Positions 1-7,715 of a DNA stretch of 64,000 nt are shown in pieces. Origin of the DNA: Phenylobacterium hankyongense (GTDB lineage Bacteria > Pseudomonadota > Alphaproteobacteria > Caulobacterales > Caulobacteraceae); contig NZ_QFYP01000001.1 of the NCBI RefSeq assembly GCF_003254505.1, positions 480,001 through 544,000 of the forward strand, given 5' to 3'. The notes beneath the pieces are model-generated. The model was not told the DNA's origin, did not search any database, and saw only the letters and a list, made by a program, of their open reading frames with translations. Each line of letters begins with the position of its first letter. The stretch's first letter is position 1. The translations under genes were made by a program, and so were the position numbers.

Positions 1-952
1 CCATCCCGCCATAGACGCCGGGGATCGACACCGTGCCGGCCGACCGGCAGGCCATGATCGCCTCGCGCAGGGCCACCGGCCGCTCGGTCTCCAGCTTCAG
101 CGCGGTCTGCACGCGGTCGATCAGGTCCAGCACCGCCGTCGGACCGTGGGCCTCGATGCCGACCGCGTCGATGCACTTCTGCGGGCCGTGGCCGTCGGTC
201 ATCTCCTTCAGCGTCTGCAGGACGTTGACGCCGCCGGAGCGGTCGATGATCTCGGCCCCCTGGCGGCGCGCCATCTCCAGTCGCTCGGGCACGTCGTCGA
301 TGGCGATCACCCGCCTGGCGCCCTGGATCTTGGCCGACATGATCGTGAACTGGCCGACCGGCCCGCAGCCCCACACCGCCACCGTATCGGTGGGCTGGAT
401 GTCGGCCTGCGCGGCGGCCTGCCAGCCGGTGGGCAGGATGTCGCTCAGGAAGATGTAGCGCTCGTCGGGGCCGGTCTTGGGGAGCTTGACCGCCGTGGTG
501 GCCGCGTAGGGGACCCGCAGGTACTCGGCCTGGCCGCCGGCGTAGCCGCCGGTGAGGTGGGAATAGCCGAACAGCCCGGCGGTGGTGTCGCCGAAGAAGC
601 TCTGCGCCAGGTCGGCGTTGCGGTTGGTGACCTGGCAGACCGAGAAGTTGCCGGCCAGGCACTGCTCGCATTCGCCGCAGGTCATCTGGAACGGGATCAC
701 CACCCGGTCACCCACGCTGAGCCCGCGGGCCTTCGCCTCCGCGCCGACCTCGACCACCTCGCCCATGGGCTCATGCCCCAGCACGTCCCCGGCGCACATG
801 GTCGGCACGAAGCCGTTCATCAGGTGCAGGTCGGAGCCGCAGATGCAGGTGGTGGTGATCCGCACGATCGCGTCGCGCGGATCCTCGATGATCGGATCGG
901 GCACCACCTCGCAACGGAGGTCCTTCTTGCCCTGCCAGCAGATCGCCTTCAT
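1..952 (-). CDS. Zinc-dependent alcohol dehydrogenase, glutathione-independent formaldehyde dehydrogenase-like (3' end outside window)
   Basis: Medium-chain dehydrogenase/reductase predicted to oxidise an alcohol or formaldehyde with NAD(P). The protein starts MKAICWQGKKDL at 952. The catalytic zinc region is visible as CICGSDLH followed by GHEPMGEVVEVG. The structural-zinc cysteines lie in CGECEQCLAGNFSVC. The Rossmann segment reads VAVWGCGPVGQF. Roughly 317 residues are present and the C-terminus continues past base 1. A GGGAGG ribosome site sits 5 nt before the ATG and overlaps the stop region of the upstream gene, so the two are probably co-transcribed. Family is clear; the exact substrate is inferred only from resemblance to the FDH-like subgroup. 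Confidence 0.9.
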   Translation of the reverse strand, partial: MKAICWQGKKDLRCEVVPDPIIEDPRDAIVRITTTCICGSDLHLMNGFVPTMCAGDVLGHEPMGEVVEVGAEAKARGLSVGDRVVIPFQMTCGECEQCLAGNFSVCQVTNRNADLAQSFFGDTTAGLFGYSHLTGGYAGGQAEYLRVPYAATTAVKLPKTGPDERYIFLSDILPTGWQAAAQADIQPTDTVAVWGCGPVGQFTIMSAKIQGARRVIAIDDVPERLEMARRQGAEIIDRSGGVNVLQTLKEMTDGHGPQKCIDAVGIEAHGPTAVLDLIDRVQTALKLETERPVALREAIMACRSAGTVSIPGVYGGM

Positions 953-963
953 CGAGGCCTCCC

Positions 964-1512
964 TCAGACGCAGTTGCGTTGCACGGCGCTCATGCGCGCC
1001 GCGGTGACGATGTCGAGGGCGGTGACCGCCATCACGAAGCCGAGCGCCGCCCGGGCGGTCCGACGCTTGCGGTTGGCGGGGTTGTCGAGCGCGGTCAGCA
1101 CGGCGATGTCGAAGATGTCGCCGCCGACCCGGGCCCAGAGCACGCCCGCCTTGGTGGGATCGCCCGCCAGGCTGTAGCCGCTCCACATCTCCCGGGCGCC
1201 GAACAGGGCGCGGATCACCGGCGTCGACGCCTTTACGCCCAGGGTGCGCTTGACCGAGTTCGGAAACAGCGTCCCCCAGACCCCCAGGCCGATGGCGCTC
1301 ATGCCGATCATCATCGAGATCTGCGGCGTGATCGCCGGCTTGGCCCGCACGTGGTCGGTGGCCAGCTGGATCGGCGGCCGGTTGGGCCGCGGTATGCGGA
1401 TCCTGGGCGAGCGGGCGAAGTTCTCCAGCGCCCGGCCGGTGCGCTCCGGAATGTCGCGCCACGTCATGCCGTGGCCATTCGCTTTGGGAATTGGGTGTTC
1501 GGCTAAGGTCAC
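964..1512 (-). CDS. Small membrane protein resembling the N-terminal part of cyclase/dehydrase proteins
   Basis: Protein of 182 residues. I chose the GTG at 1512 because GGGAG lies 6 nt upstream; an in-frame extension to 1566 has no ribosome site. The first 55 residues are polar and basic. The rest carries three or four hydrophobic segments, for example MMIGMSAIGLGVWGTLF and ALGFVMAVTALDIVTA. From memory it resembles the membrane portion of proteins annotated 'cyclase/dehydrase', but the SRPBCC domain those usually carry is absent. It ends 11 nt before the alcohol dehydrogenase start and is likely in its operon. Function is unknown. Confidence 0.7.
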   Translation of the reverse strand: MTLAEHPIPKANGHGMTWRDIPERTGRALENFARSPRIRIPRPNRPPIQLATDHVRAKPAITPQISMMIGMSAIGLGVWGTLFPNSVKRTLGVKASTPVIRALFGAREMWSGYSLAGDPTKAGVLWARVGGDIFDIAVLTALDNPANRKRRTARAALGFVMAVTALDIVTAARMSAVQRNCV

Positions 1513-1603
1513 GTTGAGCTCCCGTCGGCCCCCCGACGGGGCCTCAACCCGCCAACGCCCCTGCACAGTTCCTTCGATCTCGTTTGTGAATCCGGGCCGC
1601 GGC

Positions 1604-2326
1604 TCAGGTCAGATTTGGAGCCAGCTCGGCCTCGGGGACCCCGAGCATGGCCGCGGCGCCGCGCTGGATGGCCGCGTAGCACTCGCAGGCGCCGCGCAGC
1701 AGGTCCGGCCGGTCGCGGATGGTGATCTTGCCGCGCACATAGGAGATCGAGCCCCGCTCCTGCAGCTGGGAGGCCACCGCCGTCACCGTGGTCCGCTGCA
1801 CGCCCAGCATGATCGACAGATGCTCCTGGGTCAGCGGCACCACGTCGGAGCGCAGCCGGTCCTGGGTCAGCAGCAGCCAGCGGCAGAGGCGCTGCTCCGC
1901 GGAGTGCAGGGTGTTGCAGGCGGTGGATTGCGCCGACTGGATGATGGTCGCCTGGGCGTGGCGGACGATCGCCTGGGTCAGGGTCGGGCTGCGCAGCCCC
2001 AGCTCGCGCAACGTCGGCAGCGGCGCCCGCCAGGCCCGCCCGCCGCACTGGACCAGCATCCGCTCGTAGGAGATCGGCGAGCCCAGCGCATTCAGCAGGC
2101 CATAGCCGCTCTCCCGCCCGATGGTGCGGCTCTCCACCTGGGCGCCGGATTGCATCACCGTCACCACCGACAGGATGGAGTCGATCGGCAGGTAGACCGC
2201 GGCGATCGGCTGGCCGACCTCGTCGAGCACCCGGTTGCGCTCCAGTTCCACACGCGACAGGTGCGGCTTGAGGGCGCGGATGTCCCGCGACGTCAGACTG
2301 TCGAGGAAGTGGTTGTCCCAGACCAT
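1604..2326 (-). CDS. Crp/Fnr family transcriptional regulator
   Basis: Protein of 240 residues with the cyclic-nucleotide-binding-like fold at about residues 15-130 (VLDEVGQPIAAVYLPIDSI) and a C-terminal winged helix at about 165-215 (LTQEHLSIMLGVQRTTVTAV). It lacks the Fnr cysteine cluster at the N-terminus, so it is probably not an oxygen-sensing iron-sulphur Fnr. Its ligand cannot be read from sequence. This subtype is widespread in alphaproteobacteria with many paralogues per genome. It is divergent from the small gene at 2475, and the 148-bp intergenic region could hold promoters for both. Confidence 0.88.
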   Translation of the reverse strand: MVWDNHFLDSLTSRDIRALKPHLSRVELERNRVLDEVGQPIAAVYLPIDSILSVVTVMQSGAQVESRTIGRESGYGLLNALGSPISYERMLVQCGGRAWRAPLPTLRELGLRSPTLTQAIVRHAQATIIQSAQSTACNTLHSAEQRLCRWLLLTQDRLRSDVVPLTQEHLSIMLGVQRTTVTAVASQLQERGSISYVRGKITIRDRPDLLRGACECYAAIQRGAAAMLGVPEAELAPNLT

Positions 2327-2474
2327 GTTCTTCCAACGAAAACACGACCCTGGGGTTCATTTCCGCCGTAAACAACCGGCCGGCGACCGGTCGTGCGATT
2401 GCAACCCTATGTCGGAACTTGGGCAGACCGGGCGTCGCGCCTCGCCTATCCCGTTCGCTCAACGGGGACGTATC

Positions 2475-2663
2475 GTGACGAAGCTTCTCTTCTATGGTCT
2501 GGACGAGGCGGGCGACGCCACCTTCACCGAAGAGGTTCCGCGCCAGGATACCGCCGCGCTGCGCGCCATGGCGGCCGCGCGGCTGAGCGACTTCCACGCG
2601 GTAGAGGTCTGGGACGGACCGCTGTGCGTCGTCCGGCTTCGCCGCGCCCCGCAGCGGGCCTGA
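2475..2663 (+). CDS. Very small protein with a C-terminal ExW motif
   Basis: Predicted 62-residue soluble protein. The GTG at 2475 is preferred because GGGGAC lies about 6 nt upstream; an in-frame extension to 2235 would run back into the divergent Crp promoter. The core is a short beta-strand, a helix (DTAALRAMAAARL) and a final strand with AVEVWDGPLCVVRLRR. The last part resembles the ELWNGGRLVGRFSK end of the protein at 50865, so these are probably members of one alphaproteobacterial orphan family. No catalytic residues are evident. Function unknown. Confidence 0.6.
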   Translation: MTKLLFYGLDEAGDATFTEEVPRQDTAALRAMAAARLSDFHAVEVWDGPLCVVRLRRAPQRA

Positions 2664-2732
2664 TCTTTTCCCAGGCCCGGTGGATCGAAACGGCGGCTCA
2701 GGGGTTATACCCTCTCACCAAAAGGATATCTG

Positions 2733-3017
2733 ATGGCCCGCCTTCGGAAGCAGCTTCCCGCGTTTCCTGGAACAGGAGAGCTGCGGTGCCGTGGCTTCCA
2801 GGGTCCGGTGGACTACGAGATCCTTGGTGAGCCTTCCACCCTGCGCTCGGGGCCCGCGCGGCTTCGCGGTTCCTTCAGCGCCACGCCCGAGGTGGCCGAA
2901 CAGGCCTTCCGCGACGGCGAAGGCGTTCTGACCTTGGAGGGCGGCACGGCGTTTCGGATCACCATGCTGGGCCACTCGGCCGGCAGCGGGGTCGCCTATT
3001 TCGAGATGCGGGTCTGA
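2733..3017 (+). CDS. Hypothetical protein of 94 residues
   Basis: Starts MARLRKQLPAFPG and is predicted to be a small, largely beta protein with no signal peptide, membrane segment or recognised domain. Glycine-rich stretches (GTGELRCRGFQGPVDYEILG) and an even residue pattern make it look like a genuine gene, not an antisense artefact. It is 70 bp downstream of the small gene at 2475. Its 3' end overlaps the 3' end of the opposite-strand gene 2996-3247 by 22 bp. Function unknown. Confidence 0.6.
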   Translation: MARLRKQLPAFPGTGELRCRGFQGPVDYEILGEPSTLRSGPARLRGSFSATPEVAEQAFRDGEGVLTLEGGTAFRITMLGHSAGSGVAYFEMRV

Positions 3018-3247
3018 GCCACCCCTGCCTTTTCCGCGCGAACGGGCCTCTTCCCGCCGACGGTCTTCTCGGCCTTCTGCTCGCGGACGTACGACGTCCA
3101 GCGCAGGAACATGCCGGCCACTGAGGTCGCCATGCCGCCGATCAGGCAGGCGAGCATCAGCGGCTTTTCGGCGGCGCTCTGCCAGGCCACCGCCCCCAGC
3201 AGCACGACGCTGAGGATCGAAACCAGGTAGCCCAGGGTCTTGAGCAA
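2996..3247 (-). CDS. Small two-helix membrane protein
   Basis: About 83 residues. I chose the TTG at 3247 (GGAG about 8 nt upstream); the in-frame extension to 3379 would invade the next gene's region and encodes only basic, low-quality sequence. Two hydrophobic helices are clear: LGYLVSILSVVLLGAVAW and PLMLACLIGGMATSVAGMF. A basic cytoplasmic tail follows (REQKAEKTVGGKRPVRAEKA). The 3' end overlaps the convergent gene at 2733-3017. No family recognised. Confidence 0.55.
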   Translation of the reverse strand: MLKTLGYLVSILSVVLLGAVAWQSAAEKPLMLACLIGGMATSVAGMFLRWTSYVREQKAEKTVGGKRPVRAEKAGVAQTRISK

Positions 3248-3314
3248 GAGGGTCTCCGCGAGATTTGCGGCTTCCCAACGGCGTCGGCGCCGGAACGTTC
3301 CGTCTACGGCCCTG

Positions 3315-3494
3315 TCAGGCCCGGCGCGGCTCGAACCGCATGGCCAGCGACGCGGATTCGTCCTCCACCGGCGAGCCACGCAGCCGGCGGGCGACCTCCT
3401 CCAGGGCGGCGCCTTGGCGTTCGAAGCGCGCCACCTCCACGCCCCGGTGGCGGACGATCCACTCGCCCGCGCTTTCGACCACCTCGTACCGCAT
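3315..3494 (-). CDS. Small DUF2188-like protein
   Basis: A 59-residue protein. The ATG at 3494 is preferred because AAGGGG lies 5 nt upstream. The pattern is strand (YEVVESAGEWIVRHRG), helix (QGAALEEVARRL), strand (SASLAMRFEPRR), which resembles the compact DUF2188-type fold. It has no signal peptide. Similar small proteins occur at 5925 and 51191. Function unknown; the fold assignment is by pattern only. Confidence 0.6.
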   Translation of the reverse strand: MRYEVVESAGEWIVRHRGVEVARFERQGAALEEVARRLRGSPVEDESASLAMRFEPRRA

Positions 3495-3600
3495 CAACGC
3501 CCCTTGGAATGCACAACCGATGCGGTAGGCCCTGGAGGGTTAATGCAACAACAGCGCGTGGCCCACGCGCCTGCTACGCGTTGTCGCACCGCAACTCGCC

Positions 3601-4422
3601 TTAGCGGGCGCGCACCGGAATCGGCACGTCGCAGACGCTGAACGCCGCGCCCTCCCGCCGCTTCAGCGCCGCCAGCCGGGCGCGGAAGGCCGGGCCGCGG
3701 GTGTCGAGCACCTCCAGGCGCGGCCGGGCGGCGGCGGGCAGGTCGGCGGCGACGGCGACCCGCAGCATGCGGTCGGGATCGGCCGGCGGCTCGCCGGTGC
3801 GGATGGCGCGCACCACCGCCTGGCCCTGCACCACCCGGCCCCAGACGGCGTACTCGTGGTCCAGCCGGCGCGCCGGCCCCCGCATGAAGAAGATCTCGCT
3901 GTTGGCGCTGCCGGGATCGGCCTGCCGCCCCATGCCGACCACCCCGGCGCAATAGGCGCCCCAGGCGCGGAGACCGCCGTCGCCGGCGCGCGCCGTCTCC
4001 GCCCGCGAGACGCCGGCGAACGGCGTCGCGCCGACGAAGCCTTCAACCCCGTCGCTGCGCTCGACCGCCACGACGGCCGCGCCGGGCGCCAGCTTGAAGC
4101 TGAACTCCGCCGGCAGGTCCGGGTGGGCGGAGGCGCCGCCGTCGCGGTTGTTCGGGTTGCCGGTCTGGTCGACGAAGCCGTCGATCACCCGGTGAAACAG
4201 GAGGCCGTCGTAGACCTTCTCGCGGGCCAGCAGCTTCACCCGCGCCACCGCCTGCGGCGCGAACTCCGGCCGCATCTCCACGACGATGCGGCCCTTGGAA
4301 GTCTCCACCACCAGGGTGTTCTCCGGGTCGAGCGGACGCCAGTCGCCGGCCGGCGCCGCGGCGCCCCCGGCCAGGGCGACGGCGACGGCGAGGAGGGGAA
4401 GGAGCGCGGCCTTGCGGATCAT
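3601..4422 (-). CDS. Secreted cyclophilin-type peptidyl-prolyl cis-trans isomerase
   Basis: Protein of about 273 residues starting at the ATG at 4422, which gives a typical signal peptide (MIRKAALLPLLAVAVALAGG); a longer in-frame start at 4515 would bury that signal. The cyclophilin domain is recognisable from TSKGRIVVEMRPEFAPQAV, FHRVIDGFVDQTGNPNNRDGG and SANSEIFFMRGPARRLDHEYAVWGRVVQG. It should catalyse proline isomerisation during protein folding in the periplasm. The C-terminal 40 residues extend past the usual domain and end in an alpha-helical, charged tail. It is divergent from the pirin gene. Confidence 0.88.
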   Translation of the reverse strand: MIRKAALLPLLAVAVALAGGAAAPAGDWRPLDPENTLVVETSKGRIVVEMRPEFAPQAVARVKLLAREKVYDGLLFHRVIDGFVDQTGNPNNRDGGASAHPDLPAEFSFKLAPGAAVVAVERSDGVEGFVGATPFAGVSRAETARAGDGGLRAWGAYCAGVVGMGRQADPGSANSEIFFMRGPARRLDHEYAVWGRVVQGQAVVRAIRTGEPPADPDRMLRVAVAADLPAAARPRLEVLDTRGPAFRARLAALKRREGAAFSVCDVPIPVRAR

Positions 4423-4593
4423 CGGCCCAACAGAGCCGAAGCCAACCGGCCGCGCCAGAGCTTGCGCCGCCCCTGGCCGGCGCATCGTCTCCGAAACGGA
4501 AACAATCTCTTTCAACAGCCGCGCTTTATAGGTCGAATGGGAAGCTTATCTTTGCCGTCGAACGAGGCCCGCAGGGCGCTCCGAAAAGGGTCA

Positions 4594-5298
4594 ATGGAAA
4601 TGATCGAACGCAGGGAATTCGCCGGCCTCGGCGGCGCCGACCACGGGTGGCTGAAGGCCAGGCATCACTTCTCCTTCGCCAACTACTACGAGCCCAAGCG
4701 CATGGGCTGGGGCTCGCTGCGGGTCTGGAACGACGACGAGATCGCCGCCAACTCCGGCTTCCCGCCGCACCCGCACGCCGACATGGAGATCATCACCTAC
4801 GTCCGGCAGGGCGCGATCACCCACAAGGACAGCCTCGGCAACGAGGGCCGCACCGAGGCCGGCGACGTGCAGGTGATGAGCGCCGGCTCCGGCATCCGCC
4901 ACGCCGAGTACAACCTCGAGCCGGAGACCACCCGGATCTTCCAGATCTGGATCGAGCCCAACCAGCAGGGCGGCGCGCCGACCTGGGGCGCCAAGCCGTT
5001 CCCCAAGGACGACCGGGCCGGCCGCTTCGTCACCCTGGCCTCCGGCATCCCCGGCGACGAGGACGCCCTGCCGATCCGCACCGACGCCCGCGTCGTCGGC
5101 GCCACCATCAAGGCCGGCGAGACCGCCGAATACCCGCTGGGCGAAGGCCGCCACGGCTACCTGGTCCCGGCGGTGGGCTCGGTGGAGGTCAACGGGGTCC
5201 GCCTCCAGACCCGCGACGGCGCCGCCATCCGCGACGAGCCCACCCTGCGCATCAAGGCGCTGGAAGACGCCGAGATCGTCCTGGTCGACGCCGCCTGA
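4594..5298 (+). CDS. Pirin family protein
   Basis: A 234-residue bicupin. The metal-binding N-terminal cupin shows the pirin signature HHFSFANYYEP, then FPPHPHADMEIITYVRQG and SAGSGIRHAEYN, which supply the histidines and glutamate. Members can act as quercetin dioxygenases or transcription cofactors, but the role here is open. Two ATG codons lie close together (4594 and 4600); the weak AAAAGGG upstream is 3 nt from the first and 9 nt from the second, so the second may be the real start. The neighbour at 5383 on the other strand is also a cupin. Confidence 0.9.
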   Translation: MEMIERREFAGLGGADHGWLKARHHFSFANYYEPKRMGWGSLRVWNDDEIAANSGFPPHPHADMEIITYVRQGAITHKDSLGNEGRTEAGDVQVMSAGSGIRHAEYNLEPETTRIFQIWIEPNQQGGAPTWGAKPFPKDDRAGRFVTLASGIPGDEDALPIRTDARVVGATIKAGETAEYPLGEGRHGYLVPAVGSVEVNGVRLQTRDGAAIRDEPTLRIKALEDAEIVLVDAA

Positions 5299-5306
5299 TC
5301 CTATCG

Positions 5307-5367
5307 CTCCTCCCCTGCCGCGAAGACGGCGGGGGAGGTGGATCGGCGCGCAAGCGCCGGGACGGAG
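5307..5367. repeat. Intergenic palindromic repeat, class C
   Basis: The 84-bp gap between the convergent pirin and cupin genes holds a near-perfect stem (CTCCCCTGCCG against CGGCGGGGGAG, one mismatch). It is followed by a second GC stem around GCGCGCAAGCGCC and a purine-rich GGAGGGGGCGCC end. The layout matches an intergenic repeat type I recall from Caulobacterales. Only one copy is in this window. It could also serve as a bidirectional transcription stop. Confidence 0.55.
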
Positions 5368-5382
5368 GGGGCGCCTGGCCGC

Positions 5383-5859
5383 TCAGCCCTTGTGGATCGG
5401 ATCGACCCAGGCGACGCCTTCGGGACGCTCCACCGGCTCGATGTCGAGGTTCACCACCACGGCGTCGGAATCGCTGCGCACCAGCATGCAGGACAGGGTC
5501 TCGTCGGACGAGGCGTTGATCTCCTGGTGCGGCACGTAGGGCGGCACATAGATGAAGTCGCCCGGCCCGGCCTCGGCCACGAACTCCAGCTTCTCGCCCC
5601 AGCGCATCCGCGCCCGGCCGCTCACCACATAGATCACGCTCTCCAGCGCGCCGTGATGGTGGGCGCCGGTCTTGGCCCCGGCGTGGATGTGCACGGTGCC
5701 GGCCCACAGCTTCTGGGCCCCGGTGCGGGCCCGGTCGATGGCCGCGGCGCGGTGCATGCCGGGAGTCTGCGGGGTGGAATCGTCCAGCTGGTCGCCGGGC
5801 ACGACGCGGACGCCGGTGTGTTTCCAGCCGTCGGGGGGAACTTGCGCTTCGTCGGTCAT
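5383..5859 (-). CDS. Cupin domain-containing protein
   Basis: A 158-residue single-domain cupin starting MTDEAQVPPDGW at 5859; no strong ribosome site is visible. Cupin motif 1 carries the metal ligands (HIHAGAKTGAHHHGALESVIYVVSG). Motif 2 follows as AGPGDFIYVPPYVPHQEIN. It is likely a small metal-dependent enzyme or binding protein of unknown substrate. A longer in-frame start would overlap the downstream gene at 5925 and encode basic sequence atypical of a cupin. Confidence 0.85.
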   Translation of the reverse strand: MTDEAQVPPDGWKHTGVRVVPGDQLDDSTPQTPGMHRAAAIDRARTGAQKLWAGTVHIHAGAKTGAHHHGALESVIYVVSGRARMRWGEKLEFVAEAGPGDFIYVPPYVPHQEINASSDETLSCMLVRSDSDAVVVNLDIEPVERPEGVAWVDPIHKG

Positions 5860-5924
5860 GGCGCGAGCAAACGCCCGCGATATTTGCTTTGCAACCGCCT
5901 GCGGCGGCCGGCGCAAACGAACGG

Positions 5925-6134
5925 CTAGTGCAGGGCCGGCGGCTCGACCACCGCCTCTTCCCACTCGCCGGCGTGTTCCTGGATGAGCACGTGCCGCGGC
6001 TCCTCCACACAGGCCTCATAGTCCCCGGCGGCCGCCAGCGCTTCGGCGCGGGAGGCGAACGCCCCCACCTCGCCTTGGTCGTCGTCGAGCAGCACCCATC
6101 GGCCGCCCCTCGCGACCACAGTCAGGTCGAACAT
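5925..6134 (-). CDS. Small DUF2188-like protein
   Basis: A 69-residue protein starting MFDLTVVARGGRWVLLDD at 6134, with GGGA about 10 nt upstream. The order is strand (VARGGRWVLLDDDQGEV), helix (ASRAEALAAAGDYEACV), strand (RHVLIQEHAGEWEEAV). This fits the DUF2188-type pattern and parallels the proteins at 3315 and 51191. It is acidic and soluble, with no signal peptide. Function unknown. Confidence 0.65.
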   Translation of the reverse strand: MFDLTVVARGGRWVLLDDDQGEVGAFASRAEALAAAGDYEACVEEPRHVLIQEHAGEWEEAVVEPPALH

Positions 6135-6235
6135 CGGTTGGATTCCCGTCCCCCAGATGACCGGGTTATCCCACCGAGAGTTGAAGAAGACGTGATGCCG
6201 GACGGTCGCAGCCCATGCGACCGAATCGCGCAGCC

Positions 6236-6829
6236 TCAGCTGCGCCGCGCCTGCCGCGCCTCTTCCTCCCGCCGCAGCCGCGCCACCTTGCGCGAGAAGG
6301 CCGCGCCGTAGAGCCGGTAGCAGGAGAACACCACCTCGACGCCGGCCGGCAGCGACTTCGCCAGCGCCTCCATCCCCGGGACCACGTCGGTGCGCCAGAT
6401 CAGCCGGCCCTCGTCGGCCGGACAGGCCACCGGCCGCGCCATCGCCTTGCGCAGGTGCGGACACTGGCGCTGGGCCCGCTTGGCGCAGGCCTGATGGACC
6501 GGCGGCACGTTGCCGCCGTAGCGCTCCTCCCCGTCGGCCATGGTCACCATGCCGCCGGAGGCCACCGGGAAGATCCAGCGGTCGTGGGGCGGCGTCGGCT
6601 CGCCGCAGACGTGGCAGAGGTGTCCGGCCATGCCGCGCCGCTGGCGGTCCACGTGCACGGCGGCGAACAGCGGGCGGCCGACGCCGGGGCGCTCCGCCTG
6701 GCCGACTTCGGTCATGCCCGGGAACAGGGTCGAGGGCTGCAGCCGGAACGCCTGCTCGCCGCTCCAGGCCACCGACCAGGGCACGCTTTCGCCGACCCGC
6801 CAGACCGGTTCAGGCGCAGCCTCGGCCAC
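6236..6829 (-). CDS. Orphan protein with CxxC putative zinc-binding motif
   Basis: A 197-residue protein that starts at a GTG (6829) 1 nt past the stop of DUF3297 (6831), so translation is probably coupled. A CHVCGEP motif at about residues 72-78 and a second cysteine pair near CAKRAQRQCPHLR (about 113-126) suggest one zinc site. The region WIFPVASGGMVTM and the two cysteine pairs resemble generic phage or actinobacterial proteins annotated only as hypothetical. The C-terminus is a basic helix. I do not recognise the function; it may be nucleic-acid binding. Confidence 0.65.
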   Translation of the reverse strand: MAEAAPEPVWRVGESVPWSVAWSGEQAFRLQPSTLFPGMTEVGQAERPGVGRPLFAAVHVDRQRRGMAGHLCHVCGEPTPPHDRWIFPVASGGMVTMADGEERYGGNVPPVHQACAKRAQRQCPHLRKAMARPVACPADEGRLIWRTDVVPGMEALAKSLPAGVEVVFSCYRLYGAAFSRKVARLRREEEARQARRS

Positions 6830-6830
6830 G

Positions 6831-7070
6831 TCAGCCCTCGCGGAAATAGGGCTCCACCGGGCCGTTCAGCTTCATGGTCAGCGGCCGGCCCCGGCGGTCC
6901 TTGGAGTTGCCGACCGCCACGCGCACCCAGCCTTCGGAGACGCAGTACTCGTCGACGTTGGTCTTCTCTTCGCCCTTGAAGCGGATGCCCACGTTCCGCG
7001 CCAGCACGTCGGCGTCGTAGAACGGGCTGTCGGGATCGGTGGAAAGCCGGTCGGGAAGGGTGTCGCTCAT
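6831..7070 (-). CDS. DUF3297 family protein
   Basis: A 79-residue protein starting MSDTLPDRLSTDPDSPFYD at 7070. The conserved core (GIRFKGEEKTNVDEYCVSEG, WVRVAVGNSKDRRGRPL) is what I recall for DUF3297, a small proteobacterial family of unknown function sometimes mislabelled glutathione peroxidase. It begins 13 nt after the HAD-like gene's stop and almost abuts the following GTG gene, so all three probably form one transcript. Confidence 0.8.
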   Translation of the reverse strand: MSDTLPDRLSTDPDSPFYDADVLARNVGIRFKGEEKTNVDEYCVSEGWVRVAVGNSKDRRGRPLTMKLNGPVEPYFREG

Positions 7071-7083
7071 GCCCGACGCCTTC

Positions 7084-7599
7084 TCACGCGACGAGCCGGT
7101 CTGCAACCTCGTCCGGCGTCTCGAACATCCAGGTCGGCGCCCGCGCCGCCAGGATGTCGCGCGCCGCAGCCCCCCAGGCCGCCCCGCCGCAGGCCAGGCC
7201 CGCGGCCTTGGCCGCCTCGATGGCGCTGCAGGCATGGCCGATGCACAGCGTCTCGCCGGTCTTCACCCGCGCGCGCTTCACGATCTTGCGGAACAGCCAC
7301 TTCTTGCCCAGCAGCGGGACGCCGCACTCGTAGTGCTCGACCAGGGCCGCGGCCTCCGGCCCGAGGATCCGCCGGACCTCCGCGCCGCTCATGGCGCTGA
7401 CCACGCCCAGCATCACCCCCTGGCCGGCCAGCCGGCGCAGCAGCGCCTTGGCCCCGGGAATCAGCTGCAGGTCGGCGCCGCCGGCCTTGCCCGGCCGCAG
7501 CAGGCGGAACCGGTCGTTGCGCAGGCTCGAGCCGCCCGCCGCCCCCGGCGCGCCGTCGGCCAGCGTGCCGTCGAAGTCGAAGATCACCAGCTTGTACAA
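7084..7599 (-). CDS. HAD-superfamily-like protein, motif IV acids replaced
   Basis: A 171-residue protein that appears to use a TTG start (7599) with GAGG about 8 nt upstream. HAD motif I is intact (VIFDFDGTLADG), with nucleophile and acid/base aspartates. A serine fits motif II (LGVVSAMSG) and lysines for motif III are present (KKWLFRKIVKRARV). Motif IV, normally GDxxxD before IEAA, reads GHACSAIEAAKAAG here, so both acidic Mg ligands are lost. It may have weak or altered phosphatase activity, or a non-catalytic role. First gene of a three-gene operon with DUF3297. Confidence 0.8.
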   Translation of the reverse strand: MYKLVIFDFDGTLADGAPGAAGGSSLRNDRFRLLRPGKAGGADLQLIPGAKALLRRLAGQGVMLGVVSAMSGAEVRRILGPEAAALVEHYECGVPLLGKKWLFRKIVKRARVKTGETLCIGHACSAIEAAKAAGLACGGAAWGAAARDILAARAPTWMFETPDEVADRLVA

Positions 7600-7715
7600 C
7601 TTGAGCGCCTCTGCCCCGAAGGGGGCTGCGGGTAGGCTTCTCCGCGACCGTCGTCAAGCGTCCGGCGTCAATGTCGCGTTAAGGTTGTTAGGTCGGGACC
7701 GGCCCATGGCCTACA

